Of a stretch of 64,000 nucleotides of DNA, positions 30,753 through 40,517 are shown piece by piece. The translations under genes were made by a program, and so were the position numbers. Each line of letters begins with the position of its first letter. Position 1 is the first letter of the stretch. The notes beneath the pieces are model-generated. The model was not told the origin of the DNA. It saw only the letters and a list, made by a program, of their open reading frames with translations, and searched no databases. Source of the DNA: Cellvibrionales bacterium (GTDB taxonomy: Bacteria; Pseudomonadota; Gammaproteobacteria; Pseudomonadales; UBA7239); the NCBI GenBank assembly GCA_016713115.1, contig JADJPU010000001.1:1054001-1118000 (forward strand). The letters are read 5' to 3'.

Positions 30753-31952
30753 GTGTCTGTAAAACAGTCTGTTGACGACTTGCATATCTTTGGCGGTAAA
30801 CCACGGTTTACGCAGCCGTTGCATGTCGGCCGCCCCAATCGCCCAGACAAAGCGGTTTTTATGCAGCACGCGGACGATATTTGGGAGAGCGCGTGGCTCA
30901 CTAACAACGGCCCCAAAGTGCAGGCGTTTGAAGCGGCGCTGTGCCAAATTCTCGGCGTTAAACACGCCATTCCCGTGTGCAATGCCACCATCGGGCTGCA
31001 AATTGCAATTCGCGCACTCGGCATGCGCGGTGAAGTGATAGTGCCCAGTTTTACGTTTATTGCAACGGCGCACAGTTTGGAATGGCAGGGCATCACGCCG
31101 GTATTTTGTGATGTTGATCCGGTAACGCATTGCATGGATTCGCAAAAAATTGAGCAACTGATTACGTCACGCACTACGGGCATTATGCCGGTGCATGTGT
31201 GGGGTAATGTTTGCAATGTTGAAGCGATAGAAGCAATAGCCAAAAAACACACACTAAAAATACTTTACGATGCGGCGCACGCTTTTGGCTGTGACCACAA
31301 AGGCAAAATGGTTGGCGGCTTTGGTGATGCCGAGGTATTCAGTTTTCACGCCACCAAAGTACTCAATACATTTGAGGGCGGCTGCATTACTACCAACAAT
31401 GACGAAGTGGCGCGCGTGATTCGCTTGATGATTAACTTTGGGTTTGTGGGTAAAGACCAAGTTACCCATATTGGCAGCAACGGCAAGATGAGCGAGATTT
31501 CTGCTGCGATGGGCTTGGCCTCGCTGGAGGCATTTGATGGTTTCGTTGCACATAACCGTCGTAACTATCAGCACTACCGCCGCCGTATTGCAGAAATACC
31601 CAGCCTGTCACTCGTTGAATACAATGAAACCGGCAAACACAATTTCCACTACATCATTGTAAAGGTGGCGGAGGGTGCCGGCATCAGTCGCGACAATATC
31701 GTGCAAGTACTGGAAGCAGAAAACGTACTGGCGCGGCGCTATTTTTACCCCGGCTGCCATCGCATGGAGCCGTATTGTTCTTACTATCCCAATGCCGGTT
31801 TGTTGTTGCCAGAGTCAGAAAAACTTACAGGGGCTTTACTGTGCTTGCCAAATGGAAAAGCAACCACAGCGGAAGAGATTGACGGCGTGTGCGAGTTATT
31901 GGATTTTGTTATAAAAAATCAGCAAAACATTGTACGGCGTTTAGATAAATAG
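30753..31952 (+). CDS. DegT/DnrJ/EryC1/StrS family aminotransferase
   Basis: 399 residues. PLP enzyme that aminates a keto group on a nucleotide sugar. Motifs: ESAWLTNNGPKVQAFEAAL, GEVIVPSFTFIATAHS, PVHVWGNVCNVEAIE, YDAAHAFGC and FSFHATKVLNTFEGG, with the Schiff-base Lys in HATK. The start GTG (30753) gives MSVKQSVDDLHIFGGKPRFT. It lies 6 bp after the sulfotransferase and 7 bp before the methyltransferase, within the same operon. Suggests an amino sugar in the surface glycan. Confidence 0.88.
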   Translation: MSVKQSVDDLHIFGGKPRFTQPLHVGRPNRPDKAVFMQHADDIWESAWLTNNGPKVQAFEAALCQILGVKHAIPVCNATIGLQIAIRALGMRGEVIVPSFTFIATAHSLEWQGITPVFCDVDPVTHCMDSQKIEQLITSRTTGIMPVHVWGNVCNVEAIEAIAKKHTLKILYDAAHAFGCDHKGKMVGGFGDAEVFSFHATKVLNTFEGGCITTNNDEVARVIRLMINFGFVGKDQVTHIGSNGKMSEISAAMGLASLEAFDGFVAHNRRNYQHYRRRIAEIPSLSLVEYNETGKHNFHYIIVKVAEGAGISRDNIVQVLEAENVLARRYFYPGCHRMEPYCSYYPNAGLLLPESEKLTGALLCLPNGKATTAEEIDGVCELLDFVIKNQQNIVRRLDK

Positions 31953-31959
31953 GTTAAAA

Positions 31960-32894
31960 GTGATGAAAGTAATAACAAAGTTTTTTAAGAAAAGAAAAAA
32001 GAAAAAAGAAAAATACAGTGATCTACAGATACAAGAAGCCTTAACACAGCTGCGAGAAGCGCTAATTATGCAGCCATTGGATGCCATCTTGCATTTTCAG
32101 TATGCGCAAGCGGCTTCCAAAGCTAATTTGCCATTTCTTGCTTATGCTGAACTGAAAACGGCATCTGTGCTTGGGTTGCCAGACAAAGATGGGCAACAGC
32201 TTTATCAGGAGATTATTTCAAAAGTGCCAGATTTGCTGGAAATGAATCACAATCAGTGGTTCCGGCTACACTCTATTGCCAGCAAATTGAAAGAAAAAGC
32301 TGACGGAAAAAAGCTACGTATTCTTGATGTTGGCGGCGGCGATGGCAGTCTTGCGGCGTTTTTGCCAGAGATGGACTATTGTCTTGTTGAGCCAGACACC
32401 AATGGAATCTCTGGCACACACCTGCCATTTGCAGACCAATCGTTTGATTACGTTGTGTCATGCCATGTGCTGGAGCATATTCCAATTGAAAGTCGTGAAC
32501 TGTTTTTGGATCAGCTCATCTCAAAAGCGAGTAAAGGTTTGCTGTTACTAAATCCCTTTCATGTGGAGGAAGCTTTGTTGAGGAAAGGCTGCAGTTGTTT
32601 ATTGATGTTACCAATGCGCGATGGGCTCATGAGCACCTTGAATGCAGCCTTCCGAAAGTGAGTGACGTTGAGGCTTACGCACAGCAAAAAGGCTTGCAAT
32701 GTGAAGTGGAGCCCAATGGCGCTTTGACAACATCTATGGCGTTGGTTTTTATGGATCATTTTTCACAGGAATCCCGCCAGCATGAAAAATGGAAGCAGAT
32801 CAATTACTTTATTAATAGTAGATATGCGCATTTAATGACCTCGCCGGATTTTCCAACGGCGTACTTAATCTGTCTTAATCGCCAAAATGCTTAA
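31960..32894 (+). pseudogene. SAM-dependent methyltransferase, split by a 1-base frameshift
   Basis: First part (31960-32661): a lysine-rich start, TPR-like helices (about 15-85), then LRILDVGGGDGSLAAFLPE, the SAM-binding motif I, and YVVSCHVLEHIPIESRELFL. After NPFHVE the frame is lost. Adding one G near 32566-32569 restores VEGSFVEERLQLFIDVTNAR, which continues in the second frame to ICLNRQNA at 32894, giving about 311 residues. Probably methylates a sugar. Fourth damaged position in a row of glycan genes. Confidence 0.75.
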
Positions 32895-32920
32895 CGGACG
32901 CTGTGGGGCAATTTGAAGGT

Positions 32921-33631
32921 ATGAAACTCGCCATCATGCAGCCGTATTTTTTCCCGTATCTCGGCTACTTTCAATTGATTCACGCCGCAGACAAGTTTGT
33001 TGTCTACGACGATGTGCAATACATGAAAGGTGGGTGGATCAACAGAAACCGTATTTTGATGGACGGTAAGCCGGCGTGGATAAGCCTGCCGGTTATGCCC
33101 GATTCCACCTATAGCCACATCAACCAAAGAACGGTTTCTACAAGAGAGTACGAAAAAAGCAAAATAAAAATACTGGGGCAGCTGCAGGCCGGTTATAGAA
33201 AAGCACCTTTTTTCGCGGAGACATTGCCGCTAGTGAAAACCATTTTAGATGACGAAGAGAAGAGTCTGGCACATTTTATTTGTAGTAGTTTAACGATTAT
33301 GTGTGAATACTTGGGCATTAAAACCCCATTAGTGTTGTCATCAGCCATAGCTAAAAATGATGATGAGTGTAGCGGTGTCGATAGGGTGTTTGCTATTTGT
33401 CGAGCGACAGGCGCTAAGACTTACATCAATTCAATAGGTGGCAGAGAGCTGTACCGCACAGAAGATTTTTCCGCGCAGGGCATCGACTTGCGCTTTATTG
33501 CGATGGATAGCATGGAATATGCACAAGGTGCGACAGTGTTTGTGCCGTATTTGTCGATTATCGATGTGCTGATGTTTAACGGCAGAGACACCACCCAATC
33601 CCTGTTGCAACAGTACAGTCTGCAACCGTGA
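32921..33631 (+). CDS. WbqC family protein
   Basis: 236 residues. Begins MKLAIMQPYFFPYLGYFQLI, with DDVQYMKGGWINRNRI and FNGRDTTQSLL, the family pattern of WbqC-like proteins found in O-antigen loci. The biochemical role is unproven; members are thought to act on amino- or acylamino-sugars. ATG 32921 has GAAGG 3 nt upstream and is preferred to an in-frame ATG 6 codons before. Lies within the same-strand run of glycan genes. Confidence 0.85.
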   Translation: MKLAIMQPYFFPYLGYFQLIHAADKFVVYDDVQYMKGGWINRNRILMDGKPAWISLPVMPDSTYSHINQRTVSTREYEKSKIKILGQLQAGYRKAPFFAETLPLVKTILDDEEKSLAHFICSSLTIMCEYLGIKTPLVLSSAIAKNDDECSGVDRVFAICRATGAKTYINSIGGRELYRTEDFSAQGIDLRFIAMDSMEYAQGATVFVPYLSIIDVLMFNGRDTTQSLLQQYSLQP

Positions 33632-33638
33632 GGCACCG

Positions 33639-34610
33639 ATGCCTACACAGCCACTAATCAGCGTTTGCATCACCACTTACAATCACGAAAAATTTCTCGC
33701 GCAGGCGCTCGACAGTGTGTTGATGCAGCAAGGTGATTTTGTGCTGGAGGTATTGGTCGGTGAGGACGGTTCTAGCGATAACACAGCGGCCATCGTGCGT
33801 GATTACGCAACACGCCACCCTGATACGATACGCGCCTTTTATCACGATCCGAATGACAAGTTGTTCATCAACGGTCGCCAGACAGGGCGCAAAAATTTTC
33901 TCAATAATCTTGCGCAGACAAAAGGCGAATACATTGCCTTGCTCGATGGCGATGATTACTGGACGGATTCGCAAAAACTGCAAAAACAGCTAGATATATT
34001 GCAGCAACATCCGCAGTTATCGGCCTGCTGCCACGCGGCTATTTATGTCGATGCAGAGAATAAAGCGCAAAAAGGATTTATGGGGCACCATGATGTTGAT
34101 GGCGCTTTTCGCGACTTTTCTTTGCGTGATGTGCTGCGTAAAAATCCTGTGCCAACGCTTTCGGTAATGTTCCGCAATCCGCGTATGCAGGAGTATCCGT
34201 CACTGTATTTGAAAACAGATATGGCGGATTGGCCGACACATATTCTCACGGCACGGCGCGGCGATATTCGCTATAGCAACGAAAAAATGGCTGCTTATCG
34301 CGTGCATGCAGGCGGTATTTGGGCTGGGTTTCGCGACAATCTTGAGAAAACTTTATTATCGGAAATGGCGGTGTGGCGCATTCTTATAGAAGAGCCGATA
34401 TTTGCAGCACAGCGCGAATACCTCACACAACTGATTTCAGCGCAACATATCAAGCTGATAAAAGCTGCGTTGCGTGAGCATGATTATCACAAGGCGTGGC
34501 GGTATTGGCGAGAGCAGGGAAAATACCATATCGGGTTGGCGTGGCGTATTGCCCGCAAACAGATGCGTCACGCACTTTTACCTAAACACGGTGCGCGGCA
34601 TGAGCGGTGA
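33639..34610 (+). CDS. Family 2 glycosyltransferase (1)
   Basis: 323 residues. GT-A fold with ISVCITTYNHEKFLAQALDS at the N-terminus, VLVGEDGSSDNTAAIV and the metal-binding IALLDGDDYWTD around residue 110. No membrane span; cytoplasmic, probably adding a sugar to a lipid-linked acceptor. The C-terminal end (KQMRHALLPKHGARHER) overlaps the start of the next GT2 gene by 11 bp, implying coupled translation. Confidence 0.9.
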   Translation: MPTQPLISVCITTYNHEKFLAQALDSVLMQQGDFVLEVLVGEDGSSDNTAAIVRDYATRHPDTIRAFYHDPNDKLFINGRQTGRKNFLNNLAQTKGEYIALLDGDDYWTDSQKLQKQLDILQQHPQLSACCHAAIYVDAENKAQKGFMGHHDVDGAFRDFSLRDVLRKNPVPTLSVMFRNPRMQEYPSLYLKTDMADWPTHILTARRGDIRYSNEKMAAYRVHAGGIWAGFRDNLEKTLLSEMAVWRILIEEPIFAAQREYLTQLISAQHIKLIKAALREHDYHKAWRYWREQGKYHIGLAWRIARKQMRHALLPKHGARHER

Positions 34611-35535
34611 GCAGCCCTTGGTTTCTATTGTTGTTCCGACCTACAACTACGCTGTATTTCTTGCCGAAGCGGTGGAGTCGGCACTGCACCAATCGCACAA
34701 AAATATTGAAGTCATCATCGTGGATGATGGTTCGACCGATAACACGGCTGTCGTAGCACAAGCGTTAGTGCAGCAGGATGCGCGCGTGCGTTATATATAT
34801 CAGCCCAATCAAGGTTTGTCAGCGGCACGCAATACCGGCATCAAAAATGCGCAGGGAGATTTTCTCGTATTTCTCGATGCGGATGATGTGATGCACGCAC
34901 ACAAAATAGCCACACACTGGGTGCATTTTAAGCGTGAGCCGTTAACAGATATTTCTTATGGCAGCAGCCGTTATTTTTTATCAGGCCAACCAGAAAAAAC
35001 GTTTGCCAGTATTGCGCTGGATGAGCAGGACTGGATGCCAAAAGTATCCGGTAGCACGGCGGAAATCATGCCGACACTGATCGCCAACAACATGATGCCT
35101 GTGTGCTCGGCCATGTTGCGGCGACGCGTTGTCGATGCAGTGGGCGGCTTTGATACGTCACTTAAATCGCTGGAGGATTGGGATTATTGGTTGCGTGTAG
35201 CCACACAAAAATTTTATTTTAGTTACAGTGATGACCAACAGTTGGCTGCCTATATTCGCGTACACGGTATCAGTATGAGCCAGAATACTTTGCGCATGTT
35301 GCAAGTGCAGTACGGTTTGCGTCGCATACAGATTCCGCGCTGTTTAAACCGTATTGCTGATCGGGTTTTGACGCGCCAATTGCAGCGCGATAACGAGAAA
35401 CGCCGTTTGCGCTGCTTGGCTACCATAGCGACAGCGTTGGGCGTTCGCAGTGCCGAGTGTAAACAGTTGTATCGTGGTGAATCGCCTGTCATGCTGCTGA
35501 AACTGTTTTACCGTCTGTTGCGTAAAAATAGATAA
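34600..35535 (+). CDS. Family 2 glycosyltransferase (2)
   Basis: 311 residues from ATG 34600 (MSGEQPLVSIVVPTYNYAVF); an open upstream extension of 42 codons lies over the previous gene and is not conserved-looking. Motifs VIIVDDGSTDNTAVV, GLSAARNTGIKNAQGDFLVF and LDADDVM. Later SLEDWDYWLRVA is typical of GT2 acceptor-side sequences. Cytoplasmic, inverting sugar transfer. Acceptor and donor unknown. Confidence 0.9.
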   Translation: MSGEQPLVSIVVPTYNYAVFLAEAVESALHQSHKNIEVIIVDDGSTDNTAVVAQALVQQDARVRYIYQPNQGLSAARNTGIKNAQGDFLVFLDADDVMHAHKIATHWVHFKREPLTDISYGSSRYFLSGQPEKTFASIALDEQDWMPKVSGSTAEIMPTLIANNMMPVCSAMLRRRVVDAVGGFDTSLKSLEDWDYWLRVATQKFYFSYSDDQQLAAYIRVHGISMSQNTLRMLQVQYGLRRIQIPRCLNRIADRVLTRQLQRDNEKRRLRCLATIATALGVRSAECKQLYRGESPVMLLKLFYRLLRKNR

Positions 35536-35538
35536 ATC

Positions 35539-36537
35539 ATGCCCACACAAGTTTCCATTGTTGTTACCACCTACAACGGCGCAAAATATTTGGCGGCGCA
35601 GTTGGATTCTATTTTGGCGCAGACGCACCAGGAGTTAGAAATTCTTATTAGCGATGACGCTTCCATGGATGACACATGGGCTATCGCACAAAACTATGCC
35701 ATCAAAGATGCGCGTATACGGTTGTTGCGCCATGAGAAAAATGTGGGGCTGCACGCCAATCTCAATACCGCTTTGGCTAAAGCGTCCGGCGAGTACATCG
35801 CCATTTCCGATCAAGACGACATTTGGCTGCCGCATAAAATTGAAAAGCAGTTGTCGTTGTTGAGCGGTGCCGTGGGCGTGTATTCCGATAGCGCGTTAAT
35901 TGACGCGCAAGGCCAATCGCTTGGAAAAACACTGTTTCAAACACTGAATATCAAACCCAACGCCGACAGCGCGCGCACGGTGCCGCTGTTTTTTAAGAAT
36001 GCGGTTTCAGCGCATGCGCTGTTGTTTCACCGTTCTCTGTTGTCGATGGCGCTGCCGTTCAGCGATGATTTTATTTTCGATCACCAACTGGCGCTGGCTG
36101 CTTCCTGTTACGGCGGCTTGCAGTATTGTGACGAGCCGCTGGTGCTGCATCGCATACACGGCGGCAACCACACCAATGCTGGCTTGGCGGGGAAAGCTGT
36201 GCAAAAACAAACGGCGCTTGATCGCAACGCCGAGCGCCGCGAGCATCGTTTTCGTCAGCAGCAGCGCATCCGTTTTGTTTTAGAGCGCAGCGCGCAGGCC
36301 AGTGCGGAACTAAAAGCCTTTGGCGTGTGCGATGAGTTTTTGCTCAGTGATATTGTCGCTATTCCTGACGAAATGGCGCGCTACGATCAAACTTTCTTTA
36401 ACATCAAACTGTTCAATTTATTGCGCGTGTTAGGCCGCAAACACCGCTACTGCCGCAAGCTACGCCTGAAACGCTGTTTTATTTTGGCGAAAGGCGCGCG
36501 CTGGCATCAGTGGTTTGGCGCGCTGGGTTTGCGTTGA
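35539..36537 (+). CDS. Family 2 glycosyltransferase (3)
   Basis: 332 residues. VSIVVTTYNGAKYLAAQLDS, EILISDDASMDDTWAIA and ISDQDDIWLPHKIEKQLSL, the QDD-W pattern common in rhamnosyltransferase-like GT2 enzymes, although donor specificity cannot be read directly. C-terminus is basic and may lie on the membrane. 3 bp after the preceding gene. Confidence 0.9.
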   Translation: MPTQVSIVVTTYNGAKYLAAQLDSILAQTHQELEILISDDASMDDTWAIAQNYAIKDARIRLLRHEKNVGLHANLNTALAKASGEYIAISDQDDIWLPHKIEKQLSLLSGAVGVYSDSALIDAQGQSLGKTLFQTLNIKPNADSARTVPLFFKNAVSAHALLFHRSLLSMALPFSDDFIFDHQLALAASCYGGLQYCDEPLVLHRIHGGNHTNAGLAGKAVQKQTALDRNAERREHRFRQQQRIRFVLERSAQASAELKAFGVCDEFLLSDIVAIPDEMARYDQTFFNIKLFNLLRVLGRKHRYCRKLRLKRCFILAKGARWHQWFGALGLR

Positions 36538-36546
36538 GGTGAACCG

Positions 36547-37437
36547 ATGAATGATCTTCCGCGCGTATCCGTTTTAATTTCTGCCTATAAACACGAGCGC
36601 TATGTAGAAGCCTGTGTGCGCAGTGTGTTGGCGCAAACCTATCCAAATATTGAATTGATCGTGTTGGATGATGGCTCGCCGGATGGTACAGCAGCAGTGT
36701 TACAACAATTGCACGAGGAAGCCAAAAACACGGCGCGCCCGTTTACTTTTATCACCAAGAAAAACTCAGGTCTGTCGGATACTTTGAATCAAGCCTTGGC
36801 GCTGGCAACAGGAAAATACATTTGCCAGTTTGGTTCCGATGACATCATGCTGCCGGAAAAAACCGCCATACAAGTGGCGTTTATGGAAGCGCATCCCGAT
36901 GTGGCCGTGTGTGGCGGCAATGCGCTAAATATCGACGGCGAGGGCGTGGTGCAAACGCATCGACAAAAAAATCCGCCGCAGCGTGAAATCTCGTTTGAAA
37001 ATCTATTTGCCAACACTGGTCACGGCATTGTGGCCTCCACCTGCATGATACGCAAAGAGGTGCTGGATAAAGAGGGCGGTTGGAATCCAGCGATTCCACT
37101 GGAAGATATGTATTTGTGGTTCAAACTCACTTCGCGCGGCTATCGCATGGTGGGTTTGGGTGAAGTGTTGATGCACTACCGCAAGCACGCCAGCAATTCG
37201 TACAAAAATGTGCGCTATATGTACGAATCCATGAAAAAGACCATTGCCGATTATCAAGCGCACCCGCTGTATACCGAGGTGCTGTTGAAGTTGCAGCGCA
37301 GTTGTTTTTTAACAGCGGCGAAGCAGGGCGATAAAACCTTGGCGCGTGAAATATTGCACGAGATTCCGCTGCGTGCATTCAATAAAAAAGTGTGGCGCGG
37401 ATTGTTGCATCTGTTGAAGCCGAGCAAACGCCCGTGA
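36547..37437 (+). CDS. Family 2 glycosyltransferase (4)
   Basis: 296 residues. VSVLISAYKHERYVEACVRS, IVLDDGSPDGTAAVL and CQFGSDDIMLPEK, the latter replacing the usual DXD by SDD. Later IPLEDMYLWFKLTSRGYRMV is a standard GT2 acceptor-domain pattern. The stop shares GTGA with the next start, so the two are coupled. Confidence 0.9.
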   Translation: MNDLPRVSVLISAYKHERYVEACVRSVLAQTYPNIELIVLDDGSPDGTAAVLQQLHEEAKNTARPFTFITKKNSGLSDTLNQALALATGKYICQFGSDDIMLPEKTAIQVAFMEAHPDVAVCGGNALNIDGEGVVQTHRQKNPPQREISFENLFANTGHGIVASTCMIRKEVLDKEGGWNPAIPLEDMYLWFKLTSRGYRMVGLGEVLMHYRKHASNSYKNVRYMYESMKKTIADYQAHPLYTEVLLKLQRSCFLTAAKQGDKTLAREILHEIPLRAFNKKVWRGLLHLLKPSKRP

Positions 37438-38417
37438 CAGAAGTGGCAAATATAAAGCCGCGATTACTGTATTTGGTGTACGGACCGGATGTGGCGTATC
37501 ACCGCGAAGCGCAGTTCAGTATTTTGTCGGCGCTGTATCGCGCTGCAGATAGCGAGAGTTTTTCTATCGTGGTGTACACCGATGCGCCTGCGCATTATCA
37601 GCATTTGCCGGTGACGGTTTATCCGCTTGCGCCAGAGACTTTGCAGCAGTGGGCAGGTGAGTTGCGCTACCACCATCGCAGTAAATTGTGTGTGTTGCAG
37701 CAAGCTGTACCGCTGGCGAGTAAAACGGTATTTATTGATACGGATACCTTTTTTTTGCGCGATCCTGCGCTGTTATTTGTCGCGGTAGATGACAAAGCCT
37801 GCGTAGTGGATGAGTTGTATCACAGCCAGTTGTCGCCCGCAGTGGCGCAAGATCTTGCGGTTGCTGCGTTATTACAACAATACAAAATTGAGCCGAAAAA
37901 TATTCCCGTGATCAATTCTGGTTTGTTTGGCATCGCGTGCAGCAATGCCGCAGTTTTGGATTTGGCTTTGCGTTTGAATGACGCGGTGTACCCTGCATCC
38001 AATAAAAGTTTAACCACCGAGCAGTTGGTGTTGGGCATGGCGGCTGCAACCCAGACCGCGTTGCAGGCAGACGATGGTGTGATTAAGCACTACTGGAGCC
38101 GCAAGCAATTGTTTCGCGCCAAAGCCTCCGCCTTTATTGCCAAGCATGGCGCGCAGTGGGATACAGAGGCAGCGCGGCGCGATTTTCTGCGCGTGACACC
38201 AGCTATGCCCAAGCCGCCGGTATTGATACGCAGCCTGATGAAATTGTTGACGCTGGTGGTGCCGCAGCCTGCGCGCCAGTTATTGCTGGAATTGTTTTAC
38301 GCGCGCTTTCCCTACCGCAATCCGTTTGATCGCGCCTGCCAAGATGCGTGGCGCGAGAAAGCGTGGAAAAACTATTACGAAAAGAAAGCCGAAAAAAACA
38401 AACCAAAAGCAAAATAA
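37434..38417 (+). CDS. GT8-like nucleotide-diphospho-sugar transferase
   Basis: 327 residues from GTG 37434 (VTEVANIKPRLLYLVYGPD). A DXD-type motif is in KTVFIDTDTFFLRDPALLF (about residue 100), and INSGLFGIACSNA resembles the family 8 and related retaining transferases. No signal or membrane segment. The 3' end is lysine rich (EKKAEKNKPKAK). Last plus-strand gene of the glycan locus, with the convergent operon beginning 34 bp later. Family assignment is by pattern only. Confidence 0.7.
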   Translation: MTEVANIKPRLLYLVYGPDVAYHREAQFSILSALYRAADSESFSIVVYTDAPAHYQHLPVTVYPLAPETLQQWAGELRYHHRSKLCVLQQAVPLASKTVFIDTDTFFLRDPALLFVAVDDKACVVDELYHSQLSPAVAQDLAVAALLQQYKIEPKNIPVINSGLFGIACSNAAVLDLALRLNDAVYPASNKSLTTEQLVLGMAAATQTALQADDGVIKHYWSRKQLFRAKASAFIAKHGAQWDTEAARRDFLRVTPAMPKPPVLIRSLMKLLTLVVPQPARQLLLELFYARFPYRNPFDRACQDAWREKAWKNYYEKKAEKNKPKAK

Positions 38418-38420
38418 AAA

Positions 38421-38445
38421 TGTAGGAGCGGCACCTTGCCGCGAT
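38421..38445. repeat. REP-like hairpin between convergent glycan operons
   Basis: TGTAGGAGCGGCACCTTGCC then GCGAT: the stem GCGGCA/TGCCGC inside a TGTAGGAGC...GCGA frame resembles Pseudomonas-type REP elements. It may help terminate or stabilise both converging mRNAs. Single copy seen in this window. Confidence 0.45.
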
Positions 38446-38451
38446 ATTTCT

Positions 38452-39405
38452 TTAGCCAAACAGCCGTTGTAACAGTGTGCGTGGATAATCTTGCGGTTGG
38501 CGCAGTGGCTCGGCCATTGCCCACACAATTTTTTGTCCCAGCGCTTCAAAGCTGTACTGCCGTTCAACCAGTTTTTGACCGGCGTCAGCAATGCGTTGTG
38601 CCAGCGCAGGGTTCGCGCGCAGTTGTGCAATTTTTTGGCAGCATTCTTCCAGCGAGGTGTACAGCACAATATTTTCCATATCGCGCAAGCCCAGCGCTTC
38701 TTCTTCGCCGTTGCCCTGTTGCCAAGCCAGTAGCACGCAGCCAGCAGCCATCGCTTCAAAGTTTTTAATCATGTATTCGCCCATGCCGATGTCGGCGCTG
38801 GCAAAAAAGCGAATGCTGTTGAGTTTGTCGACATACTCTTGACCGGAGTTTGTGCGCACAACTTCCATATTTTCCAGCGCGGCCAATTGTTCCAGAAACT
38901 GTTTACGCTGTGCGTACACGCCGCTTTTCAAGCTGCCGACAAAACCCAATTCGATGTTGCGCTCACGCTGTTGCGCTTGAATCAGGGCTTGGTCATAACC
39001 CTTGGGAATAAAAATAGCGTCTATGCCTTCATGGCGTAAACGCTGCGTGACATGCGCACCGGAACACAGCACGCGCACCCACGGCATGCGGTGGTAGTGG
39101 CGCGCGTATTTGCCGCGATATTTGTTGGGAATGTAATTCTGGTAGGCATCGTGTTCCAGAATTACCAGATTGGGCAGCGTGCGAATAAAACGCCACTGGC
39201 GCATTTCTTTTTTGAAGCGCAGAAAAAACACGATGCGGTCGTAGCGTGAGATATCGACCTGCTCGCGGAAATAGCGTTTCAGATTGGCTTGCTCGTCTGA
39301 ACTCAACCAGCGTGTATCGCAGTCGCCAGCGTGGCGCGCAATGCTGTCGTACAGGCGATCGAGAATCACGCGCTGTTCTTTTTGTACCAAAAACAAAACT
39401 TTCAT
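38452..39405 (-). CDS. CgeB-like family 1 glycosyltransferase
   Basis: 317 residues. N-terminal MKVLFLVQKEQRVILDRLYD, then YHRMPWVRVLCSGAHVTQRL, FIPKGYDQALI and the C-terminal nucleotide-sugar-binding region GMGEYMIKNFEAMAAGCVLL plus GLRDMENIVLYTSLEECCQK, the pattern of CgeB/YkvP-type GT1 proteins. Cytoplasmic or peripherally membrane-bound sugar transferase. Overlaps the upstream GT4 gene by 4 bp. Last gene of a tightly coupled four-gene operon. Confidence 0.8.
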   Translation of the reverse strand: MKVLFLVQKEQRVILDRLYDSIARHAGDCDTRWLSSDEQANLKRYFREQVDISRYDRIVFFLRFKKEMRQWRFIRTLPNLVILEHDAYQNYIPNKYRGKYARHYHRMPWVRVLCSGAHVTQRLRHEGIDAIFIPKGYDQALIQAQQRERNIELGFVGSLKSGVYAQRKQFLEQLAALENMEVVRTNSGQEYVDKLNSIRFFASADIGMGEYMIKNFEAMAAGCVLLAWQQGNGEEEALGLRDMENIVLYTSLEECCQKIAQLRANPALAQRIADAGQKLVERQYSFEALGQKIVWAMAEPLRQPQDYPRTLLQRLFG

Positions 39406-40517
39406 CGCTGGGCTACCACGCGAGCAACGGCAGCCAGAAGTCGCTCGCGAAAAGGTGGAAAACTGAATTGTTGTTGCAATCGTTGATAGAGCTGCTCGCC
39501 CAGTTGTCGCTGTTGTTCTGGTGTTTTGCGCAGCATGCTCAACATCTGCGCAGCTAATGTTTTGTCGTCACCGCTAGCAAAATACAGCGCGTGTTCACCG
39601 AGCACTTCCGGTGCGCCGCCGCAATCGGTGCTGATAACAGGCACGCGCGCCAGCATCGCTTCCGTTAGCACGATGCCAAACGGTTCGCGATCAGAGGAGG
39701 AAACATAACAATCGAAGGCGGAAAATAAAGTGGCGGCATCGGGCAGCGCACCCGTGAGAATAATGCGATCTTGCAACTGCAATTCTTCAATTAGTGCGCG
39801 GTAGCGCGCTTCGCGTTTGCCTTTGCCGATCAGCAGTAATTTGGCTTGCGGAGCTTCTGCCGCAATGTGTGCGAAGGCGCGGATCAGCGTGCTTTGATCT
39901 TTGTCGTCGTGCAGGCGGCCGACATTGGCAAACACAAATTCCTCATCTCGCAATGCCAATTTTTCTCTGGCAGTCATGCGAGGTAACAGTTTTGTTTCTA
40001 AAACATCGCTATCAATGCAATTGTGCAGTGCTTGTTTGCGTAAGACTGTGTCGCACCGTTGCATGTCTTGCGTGACAGCCTCCGATACACCGACCATCAG
40101 CAAACGATTCTGAAACAAACGCAGCAGGCAGCGGCGCGCACGGTTTTTTAGTACGCCAAACGCGTGTGCCACACCGATCACAGGAATGTTACTGCCCACG
40201 CTGCCGAGCAGAGCGAGGTACAGCGGTTTGTAGCGCTGCGCGATCAGCAATGTCACTCGATGTTGTTGGATCAGTTTGCTCACGCGCGTCATCAAGCCGA
40301 GCTTCAAGCCCTTCATTTTTTTATCGGAGGCATCAAAAAAAATCACTTCATCGGCAATGGTTTTTTGACGAATGGCCGTGTCAGGTGCGCCGGATAAATA
40401 CACGGTGATCACACGCCAGCCATCCGATTGCAAAGCGCGGCTGTATTGGTTGGACAGCGACAAAAACGGCTCGTTGTAGCCGTGAACAATATGCAGTGCT
40501 GTGCGCTTCGCGTTCAT
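39402..40517 (-). CDS. Family 4 glycosyltransferase
   Basis: 371 residues from ATG 40515-40517 (MNAKRTALHIVHGYNEPFLS). GT-B fold with EFVFANVGRLHDDKDQSTLI at about 210 and the donor-binding EPFGIVLTEAMLARVPVIST, whose Glu pair is the GT4 signature EX7E. Likely builds lipopolysaccharide core or a similar glycan in the cytoplasm. ATGA overlaps at both ends show translational coupling to the kinase-like gene upstream and CgeB-like gene downstream. Confidence 0.92.
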   Translation of the reverse strand: MNAKRTALHIVHGYNEPFLSLSNQYSRALQSDGWRVITVYLSGAPDTAIRQKTIADEVIFFDASDKKMKGLKLGLMTRVSKLIQQHRVTLLIAQRYKPLYLALLGSVGSNIPVIGVAHAFGVLKNRARRCLLRLFQNRLLMVGVSEAVTQDMQRCDTVLRKQALHNCIDSDVLETKLLPRMTAREKLALRDEEFVFANVGRLHDDKDQSTLIRAFAHIAAEAPQAKLLLIGKGKREARYRALIEELQLQDRIILTGALPDAATLFSAFDCYVSSSDREPFGIVLTEAMLARVPVISTDCGGAPEVLGEHALYFASGDDKTLAAQMLSMLRKTPEQQRQLGEQLYQRLQQQFSFPPFRERLLAAVARVVAQR

